DNA of 64,000 nt from Streptomyces griseicoloratus (GCF_014534645.1 NZ_JACVQF010000101.1:1-64000), one strand, 5' to 3'; numbered from the stretch's first letter, positions 42,564 to 50,752 are shown. Notes: a model not told the origin generated them from the letters alone. Numbers and translations: made by a program.

Positions 42564-42579
42564 CGGCAGCTAGCTGCCG
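42564..42579. terminator. 16-bp perfect palindrome over the epsilon-subunit stop
   Basis: CGGCAGCTAGCTGCCG is a perfect palindrome spanning the TAG stop of the carboxylase epsilon gene. It could form a transcript hairpin or a cruciform; the stem has no spare loop, so terminator function is uncertain. Confidence 0.4.
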
Positions 42580-42803
42580 GGCCGGCCACCGTCCGTCATC
42601 CAGGACATCGGGGGAACCAGCTCCGGCCGGGTCCAGCCGGCCCTCCGGGTCGCGGGGACCCTGTCGGCCGGGGCCTCCCCGGCGCCGGCTGCCAGCGCGC
42701 CGAGCAGGGCCGCGACGACCGCCAGCTCCTCCGCGGAGGGGGTGCCCCGGACGACCTTGTACAGGGTGGGGCCGAGGGGCCCCTCGAAGAGCTGCGCGGA
42801 CAT
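42570..42803 (-). CDS. Acyl-CoA carboxylase epsilon subunit
   Basis: 77 residues. The N-terminal segment (PTLYKVVRGTPSAEELAVVAALLGALA) and C-terminal Trp-containing part (RRAGWTRPELVPPMSWMTDG) match the small epsilon subunit (AccE/PccE) found only with actinobacterial acyl-CoA carboxylases, where it boosts carboxyltransferase activity. It starts 13 bp after the beta-subunit stop, with GAAGGAGG upstream, as in other such operons. Confidence 0.9.
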   Translation of the reverse strand: MSAQLFEGPLGPTLYKVVRGTPSAEELAVVAALLGALAAGAGEAPADRVPATRRAGWTRPELVPPMSWMTDGGRPGS

Positions 42804-42816
42804 GTGACGGCCTCCT

Positions 42817-44364
42817 TCACGCCGGGGGGTTGCCGTGCTTGCGGGCGGGCATCGCGGCGTGCTTGGCGCGCAGCACGGCCAGCGCGTCGATGACCGCGGA
42901 GCGGGTGTCGGCGGGGTCGATGACGTCGTCGACGAGACCGCGTTCGGCGGCGTAGTAGGGGTGCATCAGCTCGGCCCTGTACTCCTTCACCAGCTGAGCG
43001 CGCACGGACTCGGGATCCTCGGCCTCGGCGATCCGCCGGCGGAAGACCACGTTCGCCGCGCCCTCGGCTCCCATCACCGCGATCTCGTTGGCCGGCCAGG
43101 CCAGGGAGACGTCGGCGCCGATGGAGCGGGAGTCCATGACGATGTAGGCACCGCCGTAGGCCTTGCGCAGGATCACCTGGATCCGGGGGACGGTGGCGTT
43201 GCAGTAGGCGTACAGGAGTTTTGCGCCGTGGCGGATGATGCCGCCGTGCTCCTGGCCGACGCCGGGCAGGAAGCCGGGCACGTCGACGAGGGTGACCAGG
43301 GGGATGTTGAACGCGTCGCACATCTGGACGAAGCGGGCGGCCTTCTCACTGGCCTGGATGTCCAGCACACCGGCGAGCACCTGCGGCTGGTTGGCGACGA
43401 TGCCGACGACCTCGCCGTCCATCCGGGCCAGCGCGCAGATCACATTGCGGGCCCAGTGCTCGTGCACCTCCAGGTACTCGCCGTCGTCGGCGATCTCCTC
43501 GACGACCCTGACCATGTCGTACGGCCGGTTGCCCTCCGGCGGCACCAGGTCCAGCAGTTGCTCGCAGCGGCGGTCGGCCGGGTCGGCCGAGGGGACACGG
43601 GGCGGCGTCTCACGGTTGTTCTGCGGCAGCATCGACAGGAGGTAGCGGACCTCGGCGAGGCAGGTCTCCTCGTCGTCGTAGGCGAAGTGGCACACCCCGG
43701 AGGTCTCGGCGTGCACGTCCGCGCCGCCCAGGCCGTTGTGGGTGATCTCCTCGCCGGTGACCGCCATGACCACGTCGGGCCCGGTGATGAACATCTGCGA
43801 CGTCTCACGCACCATGAACACGAAGTCCGTCAGCGCCGGACTGTACGCCGCGCCGCCCGCACACGGGCCCAGCATCACCGAGATCTGCGGGATCACCCCG
43901 GAGGCCTTGGTATTGCGCTGGAAGATCCCGCCGTACCCCGCCAGCGCCGAGACGCCCTCCTGGATGCGCGCACCGGCACCGTCGTTCAGCGACACCAGCG
44001 GAGCGCCGGCCGCGATGGCCATGTCCATGATCTTGTGAATCTTGGTCGCGTGCGCCTCGCCCAGCGCACCGCCGAAGATCCGGAAGTCGTGCGCGTAGAC
44101 GAAGACCGTACGCCCCTCCACCGTCCCCCACCCGGTGATCACACCGTCCGTGTACGGCTTCTTCGCCTCCAGTCCGAACCCCGTGGCCCGGTGCCGCCGC
44201 AACTGCTCGACCTCCCGGAACGATCCGGTGTCCAGCAGCAGCTCGATCCGCTCCCGCGCCGTCAGCTTGCCCCTGGCGTGCTGCGCCTGCGTCGCCTTGG
44301 CATCCCCCGCCTCGGCCTCCCGGCGGATCAGGGTCAGCTCGGCGACCCGGTCGTGCATCGACAT
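42817..44364 (-). CDS. Acyl-CoA carboxylase carboxyltransferase beta subunit (AccB/PccB family)
   Basis: 515 residues, the usual length. It transfers CO2 from carboxybiotin to acetyl- or propionyl-CoA to make malonyl- or methylmalonyl-CoA. Visible features are the two crotonase-fold halves, GKLTARERIELLLD, CAGGAAYSPALTDF in the first oxyanion-hole region and VDVPGFLPGVGQEHGG in the second. The substrate-deciding position in RKAYGGAYIVMDSRS is Ile, as recalled for acetyl-accepting AccB rather than the Asp of PccB. The partner biotin carboxylase is not in the window. ATG 44364 has GGGAG 9 nt upstream. It follows the prenyl-synthase-like gene by 18 bp and precedes the epsilon gene, so all three form one operon. 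Confidence 0.93.
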   Translation of the reverse strand: MSMHDRVAELTLIRREAEAGDAKATQAQHARGKLTARERIELLLDTGSFREVEQLRRHRATGFGLEAKKPYTDGVITGWGTVEGRTVFVYAHDFRIFGGALGEAHATKIHKIMDMAIAAGAPLVSLNDGAGARIQEGVSALAGYGGIFQRNTKASGVIPQISVMLGPCAGGAAYSPALTDFVFMVRETSQMFITGPDVVMAVTGEEITHNGLGGADVHAETSGVCHFAYDDEETCLAEVRYLLSMLPQNNRETPPRVPSADPADRRCEQLLDLVPPEGNRPYDMVRVVEEIADDGEYLEVHEHWARNVICALARMDGEVVGIVANQPQVLAGVLDIQASEKAARFVQMCDAFNIPLVTLVDVPGFLPGVGQEHGGIIRHGAKLLYAYCNATVPRIQVILRKAYGGAYIVMDSRSIGADVSLAWPANEIAVMGAEGAANVVFRRRIAEAEDPESVRAQLVKEYRAELMHPYYAAERGLVDDVIDPADTRSAVIDALAVLRAKHAAMPARKHGNPPA

Positions 44365-44382
44365 GGCCGGCTCCCTCTTCCT

Positions 44383-45300
44383 TCAGTTCGTTCGGGCGGC
44401 GACGGTGTCGCACAGCGCGTAGACGGCTCGGCGGGCCGGCAGCGACGGCAGCGCCCCGACCGCCGCCCGGGCCTCGTCGAGCCACCGGTGCAGGGACTGC
44501 TCGGCCCGCCGCGCGGCCGTGCCGCCGGTCCGGGCCAGGAGAGCGGGCCGCCGCGCCGGCCCCACGGACCCGCGGGTCCCCGGGGCCCGGCCGCGCACCG
44601 CACGGCGCATCCGGGTGCCGGTGCGCCGGCCATCCGCCGCGCCCAGGTCGTCGGCGATGTGCAGGGCGATCCCGAGGTGCTCCCCGCACCGGACCAAGGA
44701 CCGGACGTACGGCTGCGGCGCGGCGGCCTGCAGGGCGCCGAGGCCGAGTGCCATGCCGAACAGCGCCGCGGTGCCGCCCGCCGTCGCCTCGACGTAGTGG
44801 GTGTGGGCGTCCTCTCCGGGTGCGGGCCCGGTCAGGGTGCGCAACTGCGCCGCCGCGAGCCGGCCGGCCGTACGGGCGTTGAGCCGCAGCGCGTCGGGGC
44901 CGAGGCCGGCGGCGAGCTGTGCGGAACGGGCCGGCAGCCAGTCGACGGCCGCGGTCGGCCCGGCGCCCCGGGCGGGCGTGGCGGACATCAGCAGGGACAG
45001 GTGGACCAGCTCCGTGACGACCGCGGCCCGGGTCACGCCCTCCCTCCACGGCTCGCCGAACTCGGCCCCGAGGAGCGTGAGCAGCACGGGGAGGCGTCCG
45101 CCGTCCCGCCTCGCGAGCCGGTCGGCCCGTTCGACGGCGTCCCCGTCGGGCATGCCGGCCAGACAGTCGCGCAGGCACTTCTCGGCGGCGTCCATCGCCT
45201 CGCGCATTCTCGACTCGAACTCGGGAGCCCGCAGATCCAGTTGCCCCAGGAGACCGGTTTGGTCGTACACGAAGTCAGCGCGCGTCTGAACGAGGTTCAT
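44383..45300 (-). CDS. Degenerate polyprenyl-synthase-like protein (probable pseudoenzyme)
   Basis: 305 residues, clearly homologous to the polyprenyl diphosphate synthase at 57.2 kb: LLTLLGAEFG, VTELVHLSLL, LAAGLGPDALRLNARTAGRLAAAQL, CGEHLGIALHIADDL and AVYALCDTVAARTN all line up. The catalytic residues are lost. The GKRFRP diphosphate-binding loop reads GGRLPV. The first Asp-rich motif (HHDDVMDEA in the intact copy) reads LLMSATPARG. The second keeps only two Asp (ADDLGAADG). It may be a non-catalytic partner in a heterodimeric prenyl synthase, as known elsewhere, or have a new role. ATG 45300 has AAAGGGG upstream. It heads an operon with the carboxylase beta and epsilon genes. Confidence 0.8.
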   Translation of the reverse strand: MNLVQTRADFVYDQTGLLGQLDLRAPEFESRMREAMDAAEKCLRDCLAGMPDGDAVERADRLARRDGGRLPVLLTLLGAEFGEPWREGVTRAAVVTELVHLSLLMSATPARGAGPTAAVDWLPARSAQLAAGLGPDALRLNARTAGRLAAAQLRTLTGPAPGEDAHTHYVEATAGGTAALFGMALGLGALQAAAPQPYVRSLVRCGEHLGIALHIADDLGAADGRRTGTRMRRAVRGRAPGTRGSVGPARRPALLARTGGTAARRAEQSLHRWLDEARAAVGALPSLPARRAVYALCDTVAARTN

Positions 45301-45545
45301 GACCGCAGGCCCCTTTCGCCGTACCGAGAAGCACAATTCACCACCGAATGGCGGTACCTGGCGTCGACTCTGACACCACGGCCGAACCGGGCCAACAGCC
45401 CTGTCAGGAAAGTGCCATTGCGCGGCGACAACCGGCACACCGAACCCCCCGTACACCTTCCTGCCAACCTTTCCGCCACACCCCTGAACACGGCCGGCGC
45501 GGCTTTACGCTCCCATATCGAAGAACTCGAAGAAGGGAATGGAAA
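45301..45545. promoter_or_regulatory. Divergent promoter region, prenyl-like/carboxylase operon and secreted protein
   Basis: 245 bp, less GC-rich than its surroundings. A -10-like TACGCT lies near 45516 upstream of the secreted protein gene, whose ribosome site (AAGAAGGGAA) lies near 45530. No firm -35 or operator could be fixed. Confidence 0.4.
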
Positions 45546-46226
45546 TTGAGCAGACGATTCGCCCGCACCGCATTGGCGGCAGCCGGACTCGTTCTTCTCT
45601 TCGGCGGAACGGCGACCGCCGCGCCCGCGGGCGGAACGGACACCCCGCGCAGCTGTGAGGGGGTACGGCTGACCGGTTCCCTGCCGGTGCCCCCGGCCGG
45701 CCTCTCCGCCCGGCAGACCGTCACGATCGGGGAGGACTGCACCCCGGTCACGGGCAAGGTGGAGTACGTCCCGGCGGGTTCCGCCCCCGGCGCCGCGCGG
45801 CAGGCCCGTGTCGCGGCCGCGGATTCCGCCGGCCGTCATGTGCGCGGCTGGAACGAGATGTACGACTGCTGCAACATCCGGATGACCGGTCTGTACACCA
45901 CGGCCGACTGGGACACGGCCGGCGGACGGATCACCACGGCGTCCAGCGCGGCGACCCAGGGCTGGAACCGTGAGCCCTGGGACGCCGGCTGGTCGCTCGC
46001 GTCGGCCGCGAACAGCCAGGACTGCGCGGCGGACTGCGCCTCCGTCACGGCGGAGGCCGACGCCTCCTTCACCTACCGGGGCATCTTCGACGCCACCGGC
46101 GACTGGTACGCCAACACGCACCGCACCTCGGTGCGGCTCAACGCGGACGGCACCGCCTCCTGCACCTTCGACGTCGAGCTGAAGCACACGTTCATCGGCT
46201 GGAACTGGCAGCGCGGCTGCGAGTGA
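45546..46226 (+). CDS. Secreted hypothetical protein, Trp- and Cys-containing
   Basis: 226 residues with a TTG start at 45546 and AAGAAGGGAA upstream. The signal peptide is RRFARTALAAAGLVLLFGG with likely cleavage after ATAA. The mature protein has paired cysteines (YDCCNIR, DCAADC, ASCTF, RGCE) suggesting disulfides, and many Trp/Tyr residues (RGWNEMYDCC, QGWNREPWDAGWS, GDWYANTHR, FIGWNWQRGCE). This composition suits a beta-rich extracellular domain. I recognise no family or active site. It is divergent from the carboxylase operon and followed by a strong terminator. Choosing an in-frame upstream start would remove the clean signal peptide. Confidence 0.8.
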   Translation: MSRRFARTALAAAGLVLLFGGTATAAPAGGTDTPRSCEGVRLTGSLPVPPAGLSARQTVTIGEDCTPVTGKVEYVPAGSAPGAARQARVAAADSAGRHVRGWNEMYDCCNIRMTGLYTTADWDTAGGRITTASSAATQGWNREPWDAGWSLASAANSQDCAADCASVTAEADASFTYRGIFDATGDWYANTHRTSVRLNADGTASCTFDVELKHTFIGWNWQRGCE

Positions 46227-46238
46227 CGGAAGCGGCGG

Positions 46239-46285
46239 CCCGCCCACCGCGTCACGCGCCCCCGGCGCGTGGCGTGGCGGGGCGG
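46239..46285. terminator. Long GC hairpin between convergent genes
   Basis: A 22-bp imperfect stem (46239-46260 with 46264-46285) with a 3-nt loop, 12 nt after the stop of the secreted protein. It serves convergent genes. Confidence 0.75.
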
Positions 46286-46616
46286 CGTTCGTCCCCCGCC
46301 CGGGACCCGCAGGAGGCGACCGCACCCAGCGGCCACACACCCCGGGTCCTCCCCGGAGCAGCACCCGCGTGCCGCGTCCGGGCGACCAGGCGGGGTCGGG
46401 GGGTGGACGGCCTGAGCCGGGGTGGGCGGGGCACTGCCGTCCGGGCCGCGCGGCCCGGACCGGGCGCCGCGTCCCGCGCGCGGGCTCGCCGAGAGCGTGT
46501 CGATCGCCGCCCCGGCCCCCGTTCCGGCGACCGGACGGCTCACCGGCTCATCGGCACGGCGGCAGTTGCCCACCTGAACCCCTTCGAGCTGCACCCGACC
46601 GGCGGGGCCTTCGCGG
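46286..46616. other. Gene-free stretch between convergent genes
   Basis: About 330 bp, very GC-rich, after the hairpin and before the IclR stop. The open frames here look like chance frames: biased to Arg/Gly/Pro, with no ribosome site or domain. I see nothing functional in it. Confidence 0.5.
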
Positions 46617-47396
46617 TCACGCGCGACCGGCCGGCACGACCCGGCTCTCGGCCGGGCGGCGTGCCGCCCTGGACCGGCGCATCCCGTTGCTGAGTTCCCC
46701 GGCCGCGTCGATGGCGGCACCGAGCAGCAGCCGGCTCGGCGTGGCGGGCATCCGGGGGCCGCGCCCGGTGAGAGTGAGCGCCGCGATCACGTGGTCGCCG
46801 AGCGCCCACACCGGAACCGCCGTCGAGAGGGCGCCCGGAACCATGGGATCCGGGCCGTGCGCCCAGCCGCGCCGGCGGACCTGGGCGAGCTGAGCGGCAC
46901 TGAAACGGGCGCCGCGCAGCCCTTCATAGAGGGTTTCGGGCTCCTCCCAGGCGAGCAGCACCTGGGCGACGGGGCCGGCGGAGGCCAGTGCCGTGCCGAC
47001 CGGGACCTCCTCGGCGCCTCCGGGCTCACTGGAGGTGCCGATGCAGATCTGCGCGGCGCCGTGCCGGCGGAAGAGCCGGGCATGCAGTCCGGTCAGCGCG
47101 TGCAGATCCTCCAGGATGGGCGCGGCCGCCTGGACCAACTGGTCCCGGCGGACTTCGACGGCGATGTTCCCGAGCCGCGGGCCGACCACGAACCGGCCCT
47201 GGAAGTCCCGGGCCAGCAGCCCCAGCCGCTCCATGCCCTGCGCGATGCGGTGCACCGTGGGGCGGGCGAAGCCGCTGATCTCGACCAGCTCGGCCAGCGA
47301 CGCCGGCCCCTGTTCGACCACGGCGAGCAGCGTGGACGCCTTGTCCAGCACGCCGATGCCGCTGCGCCCGGCAGGCGGCCTGACCGCGACGCTCAT
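46617..47396 (-). CDS. IclR-family transcriptional regulator
   Basis: 259 residues. The N-terminal winged helix (VLDKASTLLAVVEQGPASLAELVEISGFARPTVHRI) and C-terminal GAF-like IclR effector domain (PILEDLHALTGLHARLFRR, GTALASAGPVAQVLLAW, ALSTAVPVWALGDHVIAALTL) are typical. The ATG at 47396 overlaps the stop of the FabD-like gene (ATGA), so the two are translationally coupled, an unusual pairing for IclR. The effector is unknown; an acyl-CoA or keto-acid related to the neighbouring acyltransferase would fit. Confidence 0.92.
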   Translation of the reverse strand: MSVAVRPPAGRSGIGVLDKASTLLAVVEQGPASLAELVEISGFARPTVHRIAQGMERLGLLARDFQGRFVVGPRLGNIAVEVRRDQLVQAAAPILEDLHALTGLHARLFRRHGAAQICIGTSSEPGGAEEVPVGTALASAGPVAQVLLAWEEPETLYEGLRGARFSAAQLAQVRRRGWAHGPDPMVPGALSTAVPVWALGDHVIAALTLTGRGPRMPATPSRLLLGAAIDAAGELSNGMRRSRAARRPAESRVVPAGRA

Positions 47397-48337
47397 CGTT
47401 CCACCCCCGGCGGCACGGCCAGGGCGGCGGGTCCGTCCACGGAGACGGTCTCGATCTCCGGGTCGATCCGGCGGATCAGCCCGGCGAGGGTGCGGCCGGG
47501 GCCCAGTTCGACCAGCCGGCGGCAGCCCAGCCGCCCGGTGAGGGTGCCCACGCTGCGCTCCCACAGCACCGGGGAGGTGAGCTGCCGTACGCCGAGACCG
47601 GGCCAGTGCCGGCCCTCGGCGTACGGCTCGGCGTCGGCGTTGGCCACGACCGGGAGATGGCCGGGCGCGAACGGCGCCTGCCGCAGGGCCCGGCCGAGGG
47701 TTTCGGCGGCGGGGGCCATGTACGGGCTGTGGAACGCCCCGCCGACGTCCAGGCGCAGCATCCGGCCGCCGATCGAGCCGGCCCGCGAGCCGGCCTCGCC
47801 GACTCCTTCGGGCGAGCCCGAGACGACGGTCTGGCCGGGCGCGTTGACGTTGGCGACCCAGACGTCGGCGCCCTCGGCGCGGACCTCGCCGACCAGTGCC
47901 TCCACCTGGTCCAGGGGGGCGGCCACCATGACGCCCATGGTGCCCTCGCGGGCCAGAGCCGCCTCCCGCATGGCACGGCCGCGCGCCGCCACCAGAGCGG
48001 CGGCCGCGGAGACGGTGAGGGCCCCGGACGCGGCGAGGGCCGCGTACTCGCCGAGGCTGTGACCGGCGCACGCGACGACGTCCGGGCCGAGCATCCCGGC
48101 CCGTACGGCCTCCGCGTGCGCGATCGACGCGACGGCGAAGACGGCGAGCTGGGCCAGATCGGTACGCCGCAGCTGCTCTCGCGGGGTGCGCAGCAGCAGT
48201 TCCTCGACGTCCTCCCCGGTGACCGCGGAGATCTCGGCGGTGAGCTCCCAGGACGGGGTGTGCCGCCAGGGCACGCCCATCCCCTCTTTCTGCGTCCCCT
48301 GCCCGGGGAACACCAGGCCGACCGGTACTCGATTCAT
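47393..48337 (-). CDS. Malonyl-CoA:ACP transacylase-like protein (FabD family)
   Basis: 314 residues. N-terminal VFPGQGTQKEGMG, the nucleophile motif AGHSLGEYAAL, an Arg in ALVAARGRAM, NVNAPGQTVVSG and the catalytic His in GGAFHSPYM are all present, so it should be active. FabD moves malonyl groups from CoA to acyl carrier protein. Here it stands alone, without KAS or ACP genes, and is coupled to an IclR regulator. It may serve an acyl starter, using malonyl-CoA from the carboxylase encoded at 42.8-44.4 kb. ATG 48337 has GGAAGG upstream. Confidence 0.92.
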   Translation of the reverse strand: MNRVPVGLVFPGQGTQKEGMGVPWRHTPSWELTAEISAVTGEDVEELLLRTPREQLRRTDLAQLAVFAVASIAHAEAVRAGMLGPDVVACAGHSLGEYAALAASGALTVSAAAALVAARGRAMREAALAREGTMGVMVAAPLDQVEALVGEVRAEGADVWVANVNAPGQTVVSGSPEGVGEAGSRAGSIGGRMLRLDVGGAFHSPYMAPAAETLGRALRQAPFAPGHLPVVANADAEPYAEGRHWPGLGVRQLTSPVLWERSVGTLTGRLGCRRLVELGPGRTLAGLIRRIDPEIETVSVDGPAALAVPPGVER

Positions 48338-48374
48338 GGACTCGCCTTCCGCACGACAGTCATCGGTGGGAGCG

Positions 48375-48424
48375 ACGGGGCCGGGTCCGGCTGCGGCCTG
48401 GCGGCCTGCCTGCCCCGGCCCCGT
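48375..48424 (-). terminator. Hairpin downstream of the first LuxR-type regulator
   Basis: An 11-bp stem ACGGGGCCGGG (48375-48385) pairs with 48414-48424, with a secondary hairpin in the loop. It lies between the LuxR-type gene and the FabD start; the 200-bp gap also must hold the FabD promoter. Confidence 0.5.
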
Positions 48425-48539
48425 GCACCGACGGCCCGTCGGGGGGTACCGGCCGTCGGGGACGGGACGTGCCCGCCGCGGAGCCCCGTTCCTGGTGCCC
48501 CATCGAACTGGCCGGACGGATCGTGCGGCAACGGACCTT

Positions 48540-49331
48540 TCAGGAAGATGCCAGGGTGCCCCTGCGCGGCGGACCGGAACGGGTCGCGGGTGGCAGCAAA
48601 CCCAGCTCCGCGGCGCGGACTCCGGCCTGGAAGCGGGAGGTCGCCCCCAGCAGCGCCATGATGTCGGCGACGTGGCGCCGGTAGGTGCGCACCGAGATGT
48701 TCAGCTCGCGGGCGGCGACCTCGTCGGTCACGCTGGCCTGCAGGGCGCCGAGGATCCGCCGGCCGAGCGCGGCCCGGTCACGGTCGCCGAAGACGATGCG
48801 CTCGCCGGCGGGCACGGCGTGCGCCCACACGTTGTCGAAGAGGGTGGTCAGGGTGTGCAGCACCTCGGGCACGCGGATCACCGAGGCGCGCCGGCCGACC
48901 GCCGAGTGGGCGACGACGACGGCGGCGGCGCCGTCGGCGATGATCGCCTGCAGGGGCGGGATGCCGGTGATCCGGATGCCCGCCGGGTGTTCGCGGCCCA
49001 GCTGTTCGCGCACGAAATCCTCGTCGATCAGCTCGGGGCTGGCCAGCAGCCGGACCGCGACGCCCTCCTGGGCGGCGTAGATCAGTTCCCGCTCGGTGCG
49101 CTCCGCCTGTTCGTCGGAGCCCCGCCGGCGGGCGTGCACGATGTCGATCGTGCGTCTGGCCCCGGCGATGAGGCCGTGTGCCTCGTCGAGCACGGTGTCG
49201 TAGTCCTGGGGCAGGACGGTGATCAGCTCCTCCTCACGGCTACGGGAGCGGTGCAGCGCCACGGTCGTCTCGATCAGTGCCTGGACTTCGAGCAGGGAAC
49301 GCTCCAGCTCGTCGTCTCCCCTGTTGGGCAC
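48540..49331 (-). CDS. LuxR-type regulator with TrmB-like N-terminal region (paralog 1)
   Basis: 263 residues from GTG 49331; GTG 49343 and upstream starts are possible. The start opens with a helix (ERSLLEVQALIETTVALHRS) and a sensor-like domain resembling those of TrmB/PLD-type regulators (ARRTIDIVHARRR, EGVAVRLLASPELID). It ends with a LuxR helix-turn-helix (VTDEVAARELNISVRTYRRHVADIMALLG). It is a clear paralog of the next gene, aligned along its whole length, and lies 87 bp downstream of it. Regulators of this type are frequent in Streptomyces clusters. The ligand is unknown. Confidence 0.88.
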   Translation of the reverse strand: MPNRGDDELERSLLEVQALIETTVALHRSRSREEELITVLPQDYDTVLDEAHGLIAGARRTIDIVHARRRGSDEQAERTERELIYAAQEGVAVRLLASPELIDEDFVREQLGREHPAGIRITGIPPLQAIIADGAAAVVVAHSAVGRRASVIRVPEVLHTLTTLFDNVWAHAVPAGERIVFGDRDRAALGRRILGALQASVTDEVAARELNISVRTYRRHVADIMALLGATSRFQAGVRAAELGLLPPATRSGPPRRGTLASS

Positions 49332-49418
49332 GTCGTCTTCCACCCTCTTCAATGGTGTGTGGGAACGGCCGGCACGGGCCCGCCCGGCCCGTGCCGGGTA
49401 TGTCACGCAGCGGTGGGG

Positions 49419-50198
49419 CTACTCCGAGAGCAGTCCGAACTCGACGGCCCTGACGCCCGCCTGGAAACGGGAGTTGGCGTCCAGGGCGCGCATGATTTCC
49501 GCGACGTAGCGGCGGTAGGTGCGCAGCGACACGTTCAGTTCACGGGCGGCCGTCTCGTCGGTGTGGCCCGCGCGCAGCCGTTCCAGGATGTAGCGGGCCA
49601 GTTCGGTGCGCACCCGGGGGCTGAGCTGGAGGTGGCCGGCCAGCGGCCGGCCGCGCGACCATGCGCTGGCGAAGAAGAGCTCGAGGGCTCGGACGGTGGC
49701 GGCGTCGTAGACGACGGCGGCCGGGGCGGGGCCGCTCTCGGCGGACTGCACGAGGGAGGCGGACCCGTCGACGACGAGGATGGCGCGCAGTTCGCTGCGG
49801 GACACGCGCACCGCGAAGCGCTTGTCGGTCAGGTCGGTCAGCGGCGCCAGGGAGGAATCGGCGACCTCGGCGGAGCACAGCACCCGCACGGTCACCTCCT
49901 CGGGGACCTCCAGGAGTAAGCGCACGGTCGTGTCGGTGAATTCGCCGGCGTCGTCCAGCATCGCGCACACGGTGTGGCGGGCCGGGCCGATGAGCGACTC
50001 GAGGACTTCCGTGATCTGAACCCCGCCCGTGCGCGCCACCGGAGTGGGCGCCTCCGAGCGCTGCCGGTGCAGCGAGACCGTGTTCTCGATCAGGGCGCTG
50101 GCCTCCAGCAGCGCCCGTTCCACATGGGCGGCGTGATCGGCCGGTTCCGGCCGTACCGCACCTGCCACGGTCCCTTGTTCGATCACCGGCTCCGTCAT
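49419..50198 (-). CDS. LuxR-type regulator with TrmB-like N-terminal region (paralog 2, TTA-containing)
   Basis: 259 residues from ATG 50198, which has a GGGGGA ribosome site (GTG 50210 is an alternative). It has the same architecture as its downstream paralog: an opening helix (ERALLEASALIENTVSLHRQ), a sensor-like middle, and a C-terminal LuxR helix-turn-helix (HTDETAARELNVSLRTYRRYVAEIMRALDANSRFQAG). Codon 94 is TTA (in TVRLLLEV), so translation should depend on the bldA tRNA. It is divergent from the A-T-TE synthetase gene, which makes it a candidate controller of that operon. Confidence 0.9.
   Translation of the reverse strand: MTEPVIEQGTVAGAVRPEPADHAAHVERALLEASALIENTVSLHRQRSEAPTPVARTGGVQITEVLESLIGPARHTVCAMLDDAGEFTDTTVRLLLEVPEEVTVRVLCSAEVADSSLAPLTDLTDKRFAVRVSRSELRAILVVDGSASLVQSAESGPAPAAVVYDAATVRALELFFASAWSRGRPLAGHLQLSPRVRTELARYILERLRAGHTDETAARELNVSLRTYRRYVAEIMRALDANSRFQAGVRAVEFGLLSE
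49917..49919 (-). other. TTA leucine codon in the LuxR-type regulator
   Basis: Codon 94 of the regulator, in frame with ATG 50198, reads TTA (GTG CGC TTA CTC CTG). In Streptomyces TTA codons cluster in regulators of antibiotic pathways and tie them to bldA. Confidence 0.9.
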
Positions 50199-50368
50199 GA
50201 CATCCCCCACGTCTTAGAAGTCCGACCGCCCCCGACGAACCACGACGTCAAGCCGGTCGTCGCGGCCTCTCCCGCCGAGTCCGGCAGGCGGAGCTGCTTT
50301 GGAATTTCTCCAGTCACAAAGAAGAAGATCATAAGCACCCCGACAGTAGTTGACGACATAAGCCGGAG

Positions 50369-50713
50369 TCAACCGATCCGCACCCCCGGCGGAATGCGAA
50401 TGGCTGGGTCAATCCCAAGGCCGACATCTCGCAAGAATCGGGCCCCGGGACGGGCGCCGATGTCAGCAAAGTGCATCCAAACGCGGAAACGGAGCTTCCA
50501 ATTTCCGTTACCGTCACGCAGCGCAGCGAAAGGATCACCCATCGCAGTATCCGTGTCCGCTAGCGGCCAACCGTCCCACAGAGCGAGCAGATCCTCGCCT
50601 ACGGTCACATCGTGACCACACGCCGCACACGAACCATGCAGCGTGCGTTCGCGACCCCTGCACGGATACCGGACCGCCCCGAGGCCCTTCGCGGAACAAA
50701 GTGGACCGTACAT
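50369..50713 (-). CDS. Possible small hypothetical protein with CxxC motif, atypical composition
   Basis: About 114 residues from ATG 50713, or 127 from GTG 50752. The translation looks protein-like: SCAACGHDVTVGEDLLALWDGWP with a CxxC pair, then NGNWKLRFRVWMHFADIG. Third positions are clearly less G/C-rich than in neighbouring genes, hinting at horizontal origin. No strong ribosome site is seen. It occupies part of the gap between the TTA-containing regulator and the A-T-TE synthetase. It could also be a chance frame in a low-GC spacer. Confidence 0.4.
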   Translation of the reverse strand: MYGPLCSAKGLGAVRYPCRGRERTLHGSCAACGHDVTVGEDLLALWDGWPLADTDTAMGDPFAALRDGNGNWKLRFRVWMHFADIGARPGARFLRDVGLGIDPAIRIPPGVRIG

Positions 50714-50752
50714 GTGATTCGCATCGTCCCCGCCACCCGGCGTCACCGGCAC

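Noticed and set aside
44383-45300. Prenyl-like gene considered an active polyprenyl synthase
   Set aside because: The diphosphate-binding GKRFRP and the first Asp-rich motif are absent, and the second is only partial.
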